NCBI GenBank assembly: GCA_029891385.1
Contig: CM057231.1
Span: forward strand, 65,269,103-65,333,102
Length of the DNA stretch: 64,000 bases
Reading direction: 5' to 3'
DNA from: Erythroxylum novogranatense
Lineage: Eukaryota > Streptophyta > Magnoliopsida > Malpighiales > Erythroxylaceae
The notes under the pieces were generated by a model, which was given only the letters and a program-made list of their open reading frames with translations, did no database searches and was not told where the DNA came from. The translations under genes were made by a program, and so were the position numbers. Below are positions 47,330-58,333 of the stretch, in pieces. The stretch's first letter is position 1, and every line of letters begins with the position of its first letter.

Positions 47330-47760
47330 TTGAGTTATTGAGCTAACCTCAAGCTCACTCTATACTGAATATGTTCGAACCATGAAAATAAGATTTTCGG
47401 ATTAATGGGTCGGTTTTCCTAGAAGCGTTGATTTGTTGAGCTAACCTCGCGTCAACGTGACAGAGGCGAAGTTGGGTAGTGTACATCGATGTACGCGCAT
47501 CAAGTGTTGATAACCCAATGTTTGTGCACACATCAACCGTTGATAGCACTGATCGATAGTTGTGTCTAAGATGTAACTGGTATGTCTGATACCTCCCGAG
47601 ACATAAGGTGGCTTGTTGAGCTAACCTCAAGGTCATTTTTAATGTCGGTTATCGATGATGCAATTGGTATGACTGATACCTACCGATTGACCTAAGAAGT
47701 GGCTTGTTAGGCAAACCCAAGGTCATTCTTAGCAATGTCGGATATCGACCCACTATGACA
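47330..47760. repeat. Degenerate tandem repeat with TTGTTGAGCTAACCTC
   Basis: TTGAGCTAACCTC at about 47337, 47433 and 47613 and TTAGGCAAACCCAAGG near 47708, each followed by (AG)GTCA and a GATATCGA/CATCGATG word. Unit length varies (about 95-180 bp). Confidence 0.6.
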
Positions 47761-47923
47761 TTTTGTCACTTTGTTTCTTGGATTCATAATGAGGGTTATG
47801 GATTCTATGAAACTAGTGGGAGTTGTATGCATGTCATTTAAGTTCTTATGATCATGCATTTAACTTAAATCCTGCATTTAAGTTTATTCTAACAGTCTTT
47901 CTCTCTCTCTATGGTTAGGTTGT

Positions 47924-48330
47924 TTGAAGATGTCTTCCAGTGTGAACTTGCGCTCACTAATAGAATCGAACAAATTATCTGGACTTAATTTTCTTGATTG
48001 GCTGGATGATCTGAGAATTGTTCTCAGATCTGAGGAACTAGGCAATGTTCCACTTCCTGATCCACTTGCTGTTGATGTTTCTGATAGAGATCAGAAAGTA
48101 GGAAGAACAGCCAAAAGAAAACCAAAGGTATCGCCTCAAAAGGAACTCGCTTCCATCAGTGGCAAGACCGCCACCTGGAGGCTAAACCAGAAGTCTATGT
48201 GGAGTCCTCAAGCGTAAGAAGGCATCAAATGCCTCGACTTCTTCGATATGTTTGTCATTGAGGTTAATATCGCTTCGATCACAACATATGGGTATTAGAT
48301 ACGGTTGTGGCTCACACATATGTAATGATA
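47924..48330 (+). pseudogene. copia4 gag with a large internal deletion
   Basis: Starts MSSSVNLRSLIESNKLSG (ATG 47930 region), the standard N-terminus of this gag, through FLDWLDDLRIVLRSEELG. At about residue 55 (DVSDRDQ) it jumps to sequence that resembles the region around the zinc knuckle (FHQWQD.. / GKTATWRLNQK where relatives have CFHCGKTGHWKRNC), then KRKKASNASTSS in another frame, the usual lead-in to protease. So most of the capsid domain, roughly 150-200 codons, is missing. The protease start WVLDT follows at about 48288. Confidence 0.62.
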
Positions 48331-49496
48331 TGCGGCGTCAGTGATGATGGCGGCTCATTAAGGAGATATGGACCTACGTGTTGGTAATGGAGCAAAAGTT
48401 GCTGCATTAGCCGTAGGGACTTATGTTTTGACACTCCCCAGTGGGCTTGTATTCAATTTGGATGATTGTTATTTTGTACCGATTTTAACAAAGAACATAT
48501 TGTCTGTTTCTTGTTTAAATAGAGCTGGTTTCCATGTAACTTTTGGAAGCAATGGTTGTTCTATTAGTTTAAATGGAATGCTCTATGGTACTGGTACATT
48601 ATGCAATGGAATTTACATATTAGATATGTCACATCCAATTATGAATGTCAATGACAAGAAAAGACATAAAAGAGATAATTTAAAATCAACTTACTTATGG
48701 CATTGTCGCCTTGGCCACATAAATGAGAGACGCATCGTTAAGCTCCATAAGAGTGGATGTTTAGGGTCATTTGATTATGAATCATATGACACATGTGAAT
48801 CTTGTTTGTTAGGCAAGATGACTAAGTTATCTTTTAAGGGAAAGGGTGAATGAGCGACTGGATTATTAGACCTAATACATTCAGATGTATGTGGTCCGAT
48901 GTCCATCCATGCCAGAAGTGGTTGTCGTTACTTCATTACCTTTATCGATGATTATTCTCGATATGGGTATTTGTATCTGATGAGATACAAATCTGCCGCT
49001 TGAAAAGTTCAAACAATTCAGAAATGAAGTAGAAAAACAACTTGGGAAAAGTATTAAGACATTACGATCTGATCGTGGTGGCGAATACTTAGACCAAGAG
49101 TTTTTGGATTATCTCAGAGATAATGGGATTTTATCTCAGTGGACTCCACCTTACACACCACAGCACAATGGTGTGGCAGAAAGGAGAAATCGAACCTTGC
49201 TGGACATGGTTCGATCTATGATGGGCTTTGCACAGTTACCAAAATCCTTTTGGGGGTATGCGCTCGAGACAGCTGTTTACTTGTTAAACAGAGTTCCATC
49301 AAAGACAGTTGATGTTACTCCATATGAGATGTGGACTAACAAGAAACCTTATCTTTCTTATTTGAAAGTTTGGGGTTGTCCTGCTTATGTGAAGCGGACA
49401 AAGTCAAATAAGCTTGAAGCAAAGTCTGACAGGTGTCTGTTTGTAGGATATCCTAAAGAAACAAGAGGATATCAATTCTACCTTGCTAAGGAATAA
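48280..49496 (+). pseudogene. copia4 protease and integrase, three breaks
   Basis: The protease WVLDT..HICNDMRR is read through a frameshift (48288-48350); the open part starts at 48368 (LRVGNGAKVAALAVGTY, LDDCYFVPILTKNILS). GAG-preINT finger WHCRLGHINERR and CESCLLGKM; TGA at about 48851 then LLDLIHSDVCGPM (first catalytic Asp), FITFIDDYSRYGYLYLM. A 1-nt shift near 49000, then RSDRGGEYLDQ (second Asp) and PQHNGVAERRNR (Glu), LPKSFWGYALETAVYLLN, WGCPAY, LFVGYPKETRGYQFY. In-frame TAA at 49494-49496. Confidence 0.85.
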
Positions 49497-49499
49497 AAG

Positions 49500-51142
49500 G
49501 TGTTTGTTTCGATGCATGCTGTCTTTTTTGAGAAAGAGTTTCTTTTACAAGAAGACAGTGGGAGCAAAATGGAGCTTGAAGAAGTTCAAGATGCTCGGAC
49601 AGACGCAGATCAACTACTCGAACTCAAATCAGAACTCATACGAGATGAGGTAATAGCTCAACCTTCTACTACACACGTAATTGTGAGGTCAAGTAGGATA
49701 CGCTCTGTTCCCGAGAGATATGGATTTCTCGTGAGTGAACAGAATGACGTATTGCTCATAGAGGATGATGAGCCTACCACCTATGAAGAGGTTCTGAAGA
49801 GTTCAGAGTCTGAAAAATGGCTTCGTGCTATGAAATTTGAAATGGATTCCATGTACGAATACCAAGTATGGAGTTTGGTTAATGCACCTGAAGGGATAAA
49901 ACCTATAGGGTGCAAATGGGTTTTCAAGAAGAAAACCGACATGGATGGTAATGTGATTACCTATAAAGTAAGGCTTGTGGCCAAAGGCTTTCGTCAAAGA
50001 CAAGGAGTTGACTATGACGAGACCTTCAGTCCAGTAGCAATGCTTAAATCCATTAGGATACTCCTAGCCATTGCCGCTCATTATGATTATGAGATATGGC
50101 AAATGGATGTGAAGACAACTTTCCTGAATGGAAATCTGACTGAGGATGTGTATATGAAACAACCTGAGGGCTTCATCTCCTATGATGGCGAAAAGGTATG
50201 CAAGCTTCAAAAATCTATTTATGGATTAAAGCAAGCATCCAGGAGTTGGAATATCCGTTTTGATGAGACAATCAAAGAGTTTGGTTTCTCACAAAATCCG
50301 GATGAACATTGTGTGTATAAGAAGGTTAATGGAACTGCAATCGTATTCCTTGTGTTATATGTAAATGACATATTGTTACTAGGAAACGATGTCTCAATGC
50401 TGCAATCAGTAAAAATTTGGTTGTCCAAACAATTTGCCATGAAATACCTTGGAGAAGCAACTTATATCCTTGGGATAAAGATTTATAGAGATAGATCGAA
50501 GAGGTTGCTTGGTCTTTCACAGTCAACGTACATAGACAAGATGCTAAAGAGGTTTAGCATGCAGCAATCCAAGAGAGGGTATCTTCCCATGTCTCATGGG
50601 ATATCGCTCTCGAAGTCTATGTGTCCTAAGACACAGGATGAGAGGATGCGCATGAATATTATCCCGTATGCATCTGTAGTAGGATCTATCATGTACGCAA
50701 TGCTATGTACGAGACCCAATGTATCATATGCTCTAAGTGTTACGAGTAGATACCAATCAGATCCCGGTGAGGGTCACTGGGTGGCTGTCAAGAATATCCT
50801 AAAGTACTTGCGAAGAACTAAGGATGTTTTCTTGATATATGGAGATGGAAATCTCCAAGTGAGCGGGCATACAGATGCCAGTTTTCAATCTGATAAGGAA
50901 GACTCCAGGTCCCAATCAGGTTACGTTTTCACACTGAATGGAGGAGCAGTCAGTTGGAAGAGTTCCAAGCAAGAGACAACTGCTGATTCAACGACCGAGG
51001 CAGAGTACATTGCAGCATTGGATGCAGCAAAGGAAGCTGTTTGGATCAAGAAGTTCATTACTGAACTTGGTGTAGTTCCAAGTTGTGATGGGCCCATACA
51101 GTTGTGTTGTGACAACAATGGAGCTATTGCGCAGCGAAAGTT
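49500..51142 (+). pseudogene. copia4 integrase tail, reverse transcriptase and most of RNase H
   Basis: A long open frame following the TAA at 49494. Integrase tail, then RT: CKWVFKKKTDMDGNVITYK, VRLVAKGFRQRQGVDYDETF, WQMDVKTTFLNG, IYGLKQASRSWN. The catalytic YVDD reads YVND (AAT at 50364-50366), a G to A change that removes one of the paired Asp and would inactivate polymerisation. RNase H: GHTDASFQSD, ADSTTEAEYIAALDAAKEA, CCDNNGAIAQ; it stops there, at the fusion to the residual LTR end, so the last about 45 residues (HIERKYH..TKPL part) are lost. The ORF then runs to 51236 in E sequence. Confidence 0.9.
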
Positions 51143-51169
51143 TGATGGACACCCCGGGATTTTCCTACA
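51143..51169 (+). repeat. Residual 3' LTR of copia4 (27 bp)
   Basis: GATGGACACCCCGGGATTTT then CCTACA, matching the end of the 5' LTR (45850-45877) with one difference, then CAAAC, the TSD. Confidence 0.85.
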
Positions 51170-51174
51170 CAAAC

Positions 51175-51910
51175 TCAACAATCACAAATGTTCCACTAGC
51201 TTTATAGCTTTGGTAGGACATTTGGTTCAGGTATAAAGCTTAAAGGGGCTTATTAAAAAGGAAGATCATATAATGGGTAGGCTATTTGGCTAATGTAATT
51301 GGGAAAAACAAAGAATGCCTAATCATTTCCATGTTAATGCATGTGATAAAAATGTGGTCTCAAATAAAAATTCAAATCAAAATCAGGATGTACATATCAT
51401 GAAGGTCATACATTATCAAAAGAGAATAAGACTGATATGAATGTGTCATTCTAATAAGGCTCAAAATCTTATCATCTTTGTCTACCATTAGCCACTACTC
51501 TTTTAAAGATAATATACATCAACTAATCACAATAGAAAAAGTACATGCCAAAGTTGCTATGAAATCCTCTAGTTAATTCATTCTCTACGCATTGTTAAAT
51601 AATCCTAGAAGCAATAGAAAATGAGGAAATGTATGTATGTTTGTTTTATTCTCTCTCATTTTGATTGAAAACTTAAAGCTAGTAAAACAAACAAATTCAA
51701 AAACACACATGCATATAAAAAGTAACGTGAAAATGTAAAGAAAAAGAAATTTACTTCCCTTAGGTTATCTCCCAAGAAGTGCCTTTATTTAGGGTCACTG
51801 GCTTGACCCTTTCTTTTCATCACGTGACGAAATTGTGATCTTCAGGTATTACAGTTAGTGCCACTTCCACGCAAGGTAGTACCGAATAGGGCCTTAGATA
51901 ATCATCATCA
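51175..51910 (-). other. E 3' untranslated region
   Basis: From 51545 it matches 61065-61411: AAAGTTGCTATGAAATCCTC, ATAATCCTAGAAGCAATA, GTTATCTCCCAAGAAGTGCC, TAGGGCCTTAG. The CTCCCAAGAAGYGCC phrase is also found decayed downstream of H's integrase (27318), so this is internal sequence between pol and the 3' LTR. No coding signal. Confidence 0.65.
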
Positions 51911-54009
51911 TGTTGGATTAGAAAAAGAAAGTATGCTATATTTGGAGAAACGGTAGATTTCAAAACTTTTATGAAATCATTTTTCCAGTAGAAGCAACAA
52001 ATCCAATTCATCATGCTAATCTATACATGATATGGAATAAGGATAATAAAAGTAGAAACAAGATGAGAAGTATTACTGACTCCTTTTCTACAGCTTTAAA
52101 TTCTCACTGCATTATCCTTTCCTTCTTGTATCCAAATCCTTTGCCTTTGAATCTTTTCCTTTAGCAATCTATCTTCTCCTTGTTGTTGCATCCTCAACCA
52201 ATTTGATTTACAACTTGTTCTTCAAGGACATCTAGGTTAACAAAATTCTTTGGTGAGAAAGGAGAAAATATGTCTGGGGGAGATTTTCTTAGAAGAAGAT
52301 GAACCAAAAATGAAACTCTTTCAATTGGCAATTTCAGTTTACACTTGCATGAAAGGAGAGAGTGACTAAAACCCTACAAGAAGACTTTCTTACATTATCA
52401 AATTCGGTTATGCATGGAATGGAAGAAGAGAGAGGCATCCAATGCATCACTTATTTCATTAATCAATCATAAAGAAACCAATAAATGAGACTCTCTTCAT
52501 TTATCTTTAAAATGGCTATATGAAAAGACCATAACCTAAAATTGAATTATCAATTTCGGTTTTTGTAAGAAGAAAGAAGGAAGATGGTCCATCCAATGTA
52601 CATCTTTCTTCTTTAATCTAATGAATGCAAATAGGTTACATGCTAACATTAAAAGATAACCATTAAACCATTTAATGGTAAGTTCATAACTCCATTTAAT
52701 GATGATAAACCATAATAAAGACCATCTTTATTTTAGCATTTTAATGTCAAATGTGAAGCAGCACATTTAACCTAAGAAAACCGAAATTGCTACTTCTCTC
52801 TTTAAATTTTTTTAATATAATTAATCTAATTAATTACATTAAACCAAAATCTAGCCCATTTCTAAATGTACATTCGAGCTTCTAATTAACCATTAATTAG
52901 AGCAAGCCCAAATTCAATTATGGGCTTCTAAAACTTTCATTTATATTTCTTACTTAGCTTGATAACCTTCCTTAAAGCCAAGTGGGGAATCTTATTGGAC
53001 TTTGATAATTCAAGCTCCAATAAGCCCATAATTAATTTAATCTCATTAGAATTAATTCTAACTTATTAACTAAATGTCATTCCAATAAAGATAATTAGTT
53101 GAACTCTTGAATTATTAAATATTATGAGAATAGATATTTCATGTCCAATTGCAAACCCTATTTAAAACCTTATTATAGCCATCCACACAACAAAGGGTAA
53201 AATTACCGTTTTGCCCTTATGTTGGTTTTTCCTTCTAGATCTCCCGCTTTAATTTATATGGTGATTAACACACAAGATCTCATCTTGGTGTCAAGACTTG
53301 ATGGGTAGCTAGTCCATCAAACTACTGGCATCAGTTTAATCACCAAATCTCCTTAAAACATCTAGAAGTGATGATAATAAACTATTTATTTGAGTAAATG
53401 TTCCATGATACATGTTTCAATTAATAATTCCAACATGCAGACACTGGATTAATACTCTGTAAAAATCCATTATGATCATATCAAGAATTATAAAGAAACA
53501 TATATGAGTTCACCACTAATCAAGATTATGGTTTATAATAAGCAAATGCTTAAGTTGTATATTTTAAGATTAAAGGAACGACCCACTTTATTCTTAAAAA
53601 CATACTTGATTCTAGATTCATTTAATAGTGTCATTATTGATAGTCTACTAATATCATGATATGAAACTCATCATTCCCTTTAAGTAAACTCCTTTACTTA
53701 TAAGGAGAAAAATCGCAACACTACAGTCTAAACCATAATCAAGCGACCAACTTGATTATTCAACTATGAATCAATTAATTTAGATTCTTATAATATACAT
53801 GTTTCCCATACATCTCTATGTATATGTTTATTGCTTACAAAAGAATCTTGGTATCTTTTGACCAGATATATAACGCTCACACAGATAAAACCAAACTCTT
53901 TTGTTTTATCAATAATAAATATTTTCATTACAAAACTATAATTGAAGAAGATAAAATTACATGTAAATACACTTACTTTCTAGGGCATTATATTTACATA
54001 ACTCCAACA
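51911..54009 (-). repeat. 3' LTR of copia3 (2,099 bp)
   Basis: Plus-strand borders TGTTGGATTAGAAAAAG and CATAACTCCAACA. Complete match in layout to the reverse complement of the copia1 LTRs, with more divergence. Confidence 0.92.
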
Positions 54010-54023
54010 ATCTCCCACGTGCC
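54010..54023 (-). other. Polypurine tract of copia3
   Basis: The minus strand reads GGCACGTGGGAGAT directly before the LTR and directly after the pol stop codon. Confidence 0.85.
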
Positions 54024-55520
54024 TTAAAGCAAGTTTGACATATCCCTCATTCCCATCCCTTCTAGGTGACCCTCAAAGCTCTTTTGAGTCAATGTCTTTG
54101 TGAATAGATCAACAAGGTTTTGTTCTGTGGAAATCTTTACCACATCCACCTCTTCATGTTGTATTATCTCCCTTATGAGATGATACTTTCGCTCAATATG
54201 TTTGGCAGCTTTGTGGTTCTGAGGTTCTTTAGAATTAGCCACTACCCCACTATTATCACAATAAAGTGTAATGGCTTTTTTTGCCTCTGGAATTACCTCC
54301 AAATCATTTAGGAACTTTTAGAGCTAGACTGCTTCCTTTGCTGCTTCACAAGCAACAACATACTTAGCCTCTATATTCGAAACAGTATTACAAGATTGCT
54401 TGACACTCCTCCAAACTATGGCTTCACCTCCTAAAGTAAATATAGAACCAGAAGTCGATTTTCTTGAATCAAAATCTGATTAGAAATCAGAATCTGTATA
54501 TTCTGTCGGAATAAGATTACTTCTAGAGTAAACAAGTATTAAGTTTTTCGTCCTACAAAGATACTTAAGTATACACTTAACCGCAGTCCAATGTTCCATT
54601 CCTGGATTGGACTGAAATCTGCTTACTAGTTCCACTGCGTAACAGATATCCATTCTAGTGCAAAGCATTGCATACATCAAACTTTCAACTATCGATGCAT
54701 ATGGAATGTTACGCATGCGTTCAACCTCCCCTTGGTTTTTAGGTGCTTGTTCCTTTGAAAGTTTGATTCCATGTCTAGTAGGAGTGAAACCCCTCTTGGA
54801 ATCTTGCATGGTGAACTTATTGAGCATATTCTCAATGTAGGTTAATTGAGACAAAGCTATCTGTTTGTTCTTACGATCCCTTATAAGTTTGATCCCTAGA
54901 ACATAGTTAGCCTCTCCTAAATCCTTCATTGAAAAATGTTCATTCAGTTATCCCTTAACCGCAGATAACATTTCCACATCATTCCCAATGAGCAAAATGT
55001 CATCAACAAACAGGATTAGGAAAATAACCTTACCTTCCCGTATTCTTTTATACTCACAAGGCTCATCTAGGTTTTGTATGAATCCATAGGTTTTGATACA
55101 CTTATCAAACCTAATATTCCAAGACCTAGATGCTTGCTTAAGTCCATAAATGAACCTTTGCAACTTGCAAACCTTATGCTCATTACTTGGCTCAATGAAT
55201 CCTTCTGGTTGGGCCATATAAATGGTCTCCTCAAGATCCCCATTAAGAAATGCAGTCTTGACATCCATTTGTCAAATTTCATAATCGAAATAGGCTACTA
55301 CGACCAAAAAAATCCTGATGGACTTAAACATGGCAACCGGAGAAAAAATCTCCTCATAGTCTATACCCTCTTTTTGAGTATAGCCTTTAGCTACCAATCT
55401 AGCTTTAAAGGTCTCTACCTTTCCATCTGATCCCCTTTTCCTTTTGTAGATCCATTTACACCCTATGGCTTTTAGACTTAGTGGTAGATCTATAAGGACC
55501 CAGACTTCATTAGTATACAT
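54024..55520 (-). pseudogene. copia3 reverse transcriptase and RNase H, five stops, no frameshift
   Basis: A single frame from 55520 to the natural stop TAA at 54024. Internal stops: TGA 55272-55274 ([13 protein letters not shown], Trp expected), TAA 54948-54950 (VKG*LNEHF, Trp expected), TAA 54480-54482 (SDF*SDFDSRK), TAG 54324-54326 (EAV*L, Trp expected) and TAA 54318-54320. [44 protein letters not shown], catalytic FVDD at 54999-55010. RNase H: YTDSDF, NIEAKYVVACEAAKEA, YCDNSGVVANSKEP, KHIERKYHLIREI, LVDLFTKTL. The best guide to the family's RT. Confidence 0.9.
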
Positions 55521-56813
55521 GGAGCTTGAGCCATTTTCCTACATCAACATCATTAATAGCCTGTGTATACGTAATGGGATCTATTTCTTCTTGGTCTGAG
55601 ATAGAAATTAAGCCTTCTTCTAGACCCAGATTCCTATTTGGCTGTCTCACAACCCTCCCACTATGTCTAGGCACAACTTGATGTTCAGGTTACACTTTCG
55701 ATTCAACTCTTGAATCCATTTCGACATCTTGTTCTGTCATATCCAAAATAACTCTTGGTTTGGATGACATAGCTAACTCCTTTAGTACTACTTCACTTCT
55801 TCCTTTGTGATTTCTCACAAACTCTTACTCTAAGAAGGTCAAATTTGTCCACATAAATACCTTCCTATCCTGAGGACTGTAAAATAGTACCCTCGAGTTC
55901 TAATATGATATCTTACAAATAAACATACTTCTGACCTTGGTTCCATCCTTGTGGATTCAGGATTTAGAGCATGGGCTGGGCGGCCCCAAGTCCTCAAGTG
56001 TCTCAATGAAGGCACTCGGTCAGTCCACAACTCCCTAGGTATTTTAGGCACCGATTTGGATGGAGCAAAGTTAAGAAGATATGTTGTCGTTTGTATGGCA
56101 TATCCCCAGAACGATTTTGGAAGGCTAGCGTAGGACATCATTGATCTTACCATTTCCAATAAAGTTTTATTTCTTCTCTCTGCTACACCATTATGTAGAG
56201 GTGTTCGAGGAGCTAACAAATTGGAAAGAATTCCATTTTCAATTAAAAATTGTTGGAACTCTCCAGATAAGTACTCACCACCTCGATCTGATCAAAGTTG
56301 TTTTAATGGCTTGCCTAGTTGGTTCTCAGCTTCAGCTTCGAATTCTTTGAACTTTTCAAAGGGTTCACTCTTTTTATGCATCAAATACAAATAGACATGT
56401 CTTGAGTAATCATCTATAAAAGTTATGAAATATTCATAACCTCCTCTAGTTTGTACGTTCATGGGCCAACGCACATCAGTATGTACTAGGTCCAACGTGG
56501 ATTCAAATCTATTTCCTTTAAAAGGAAATGAGGCTTTGGTCATTTTTCCTTTAATACAAGATTCACATGTGGGTAATGGATCACTATCCAAGCCCATAAG
56601 GATCCCATCCTTTACTAACCAGTCAAGTCTTTTCTGATTGATATGACCCATTCTTAAGTGCCACAGATACTTTGAATTAATGCTAGAAACATTGGATTGT
56701 CTTGGTTTTATCAATTATGTGGTGTTTAGTGAGCCTATCATAGGTTCTATAAAGAAGAACCCCTGTTTAATTATCGCATCACAAATAAAATCCTTATTCT
56801 CATATATTGAAAC
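55521..56813 (-). pseudogene. copia3 integrase and linker, broken
   Basis: GAG-preINT finger at 56600-56714 (KYLWHLRMGHINQKRL, CESCIKGKMTKASF), then LVHTDV (first catalytic Asp) and FITFIDDYSRHVYLYLMHKK. After a shift near 56290 come the RGGEYL region and, from 56219, RTPLHNGVAERRNK (Glu), LPKSFWGYAIQTTTYLLNF, ELWTDRVPSLRHLRTWG. The CTG/linker to 55521 is frameshifted, and about 20 nt before MYTNEVW are deleted relative to copia1. 56715-56813 is the protease/finger lead-in and runs straight into the LTR. Confidence 0.83.
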
Positions 56814-58333
56814 TGTTGGATCGGAAAAACAAAGCATGCTATATTTGGAGAAACGGTAGATTTCAAAACTTTTAAGAAATCATTACTTGCAACGGAAGCA
56901 ACAAATCCAAATCATCATGCTAATCCATACATGATATGGTATAAGGATAATAAAACATAAACAAGATCAGGAGTATTACCGACTCCTTTGCTACAGCTTT
57001 AAATCCTCGTTACGCTATCCTCTCCTTCTTCTAGTATCCAAATCCTTTGCCTTTGAATCTTTTGCTTTAACAATCTACTTTCTCCTTGTTGTTGTATCGT
57101 CAACCAATTAGATTTACCACTTGTTCTTCAAGGACAATTAGGTTAACAAAATCCTTTGGTAGGAAAGGAGAAGAAATGTTTGGAGGAGATTTTCTTAGAA
57201 AAAGAAGAACCAAAAATGAAAATCTTTCAATTGGTATTTTTCGATTCTACCTTGCATCAAAGGAGAGAAGGTGTCAAGAACATGCAAGATGTCTTTCTTA
57301 CCTCTCAATTTCGGTTATGCATGAATGGAAGAAGAGAGAGGCATTCAATGCATCACTTCTTTCATTAATCAATCATAAAATTGCCAAGAAATGAGACTCT
57401 CTTCATTTATCTTTAAAATGGCTATATGAAAAGACTATAACCTAAAATTGAATAATCAATTTCGGTTTTGGCAAGAAAAAAGAAGGAAGATGGTCCATCT
57501 AATGTACATCTTTCATCTTTAATCTAATGAATGCAAATAGGTTACATGCTAACATTAAAAGACAACCATTAAACCATTTAATGGTAAGTTCATAACTCCA
57601 TTTAATGATGATAAACCATAATAAAGACCATCTTTATTTTAGCATTTTAATGTCAAATGTGTAGCTTCACATTTCACCTAACAAAACTGAAATTGCTAGT
57701 TCTCCTTTAAAAAAATTGTTTTAATATAATTAATCTAATTAATTACATTAAACCAAAATCTAGCCCATTTCTAAATGTACATTTGAGCTTCTAATTAACC
57801 ATTAATTAGACCCAACCCAATAGTCAATTATGGGCTTCTAAAACCTCCATTTATATTTCTTACTTAGCTTGATAACCTTCCTTAAAGTTAAGTGGGGAAT
57901 CTTATTGAACTTTGATAATTCAAGCTCCAATAAGCCCATAATTAATTCAACCCATAATTAATTCAATCTCATTAGAATTAATTATAGGCTAGGGATGGCA
58001 GTGGGTTTTCAACCCGATTAATATCTGCACTACCCGATCCAATGGATTTAGATATGGACAGTAATTTAATATCCGCACTACCCGATCCAATGAATCAATT
58101 AATTTAGATTCTTATAATATACATGTTTTCCATACATCTCTATGTATATGTATATTACTTACAAAAAAATCTTGGTACCTTTTGACCAGATATATAATGT
58201 TCTCACAGATAAAACCAAACTCTTTTGTTTTATTAATAATAAATATTTTCATTACAAAACTATAACTGAAGAAGATAAAGTTACATGTAAATACGCTTGC
58301 TTTTTAGGGCACTATATTTACATAACTCTAGCA
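56814..58333 (-). repeat. 5' LTR of copia3, shortened (1,520 bp)
   Basis: Plus-strand borders TGTTGGATCGGAAAAAC and CATAACTCTAGCA (canonical end CTCCAACA mutated). About 700 bp that the 3' LTR has (53050-53765) is replaced here by about 106 bp of unrelated sequence at 57985-58090. Confidence 0.85.
57985..58090. repeat. Filler sequence replacing the middle of the copia3 5' LTR
   Basis: Begins GGCTAGGGATGGCAGTGGG, contains GGGTTTTCAACCCG and two copies of GCACTACCCGATCCAATG (about 58066 and 58077-region, separated by about 50 bp). Not present in any other LTR of the family here. Confidence 0.7.

Larger units (their letters stand above)
45891..47923 (+). other. copia4 untranslated leader
   Basis: Two kilobases without coding signal. 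The first 600 bp match the copia5 leader (63384-64000). It contains a second AAGTCGACTT array and a degenerate tandem repeat with TTGTTGAGCTAACCTC. The short plus ORF 46296-46532 has no family resemblance and is not conserved in copia5 as an ORF. Confidence 0.65.
43723..51169 (+). mobile_element. copia4: Ty1/copia element with nearly all of its 3' LTR deleted
   Basis: The 5' LTR starts TGTAGG and the element ends CCTACA, inverted ends. CAAAC at 43718-43722 and 51170-51174 is a perfect TSD in E. Between are a primer site, a 2-kb leader, a shortened gag, protease, integrase, RT and RNase H. The 3' LTR is only the last 27 bp (51143-51169), fused to the RNase H coding region. copia5 (61421 on) is the same family. 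RT motifs (LLGNDV) place it near Tork/Angela, less certainly. Confidence 0.9.
51911..58333 (-). mobile_element. copia3: second Angela-like copia copy, 5' internal part deleted
   Basis: Same family as copia1, opposite strand. 3' LTR 51911-54009, polypurine tract, RT-RNase H, integrase, then direct fusion to a shortened 5' LTR (56814-58333). The primer site, leader, gag and the protease are missing. Flanks CATCA and CATAG agree only in the first three bases, so the TSD is not clear. RT-RNase H keeps one frame with only stop codons as lesions. Confidence 0.88.
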
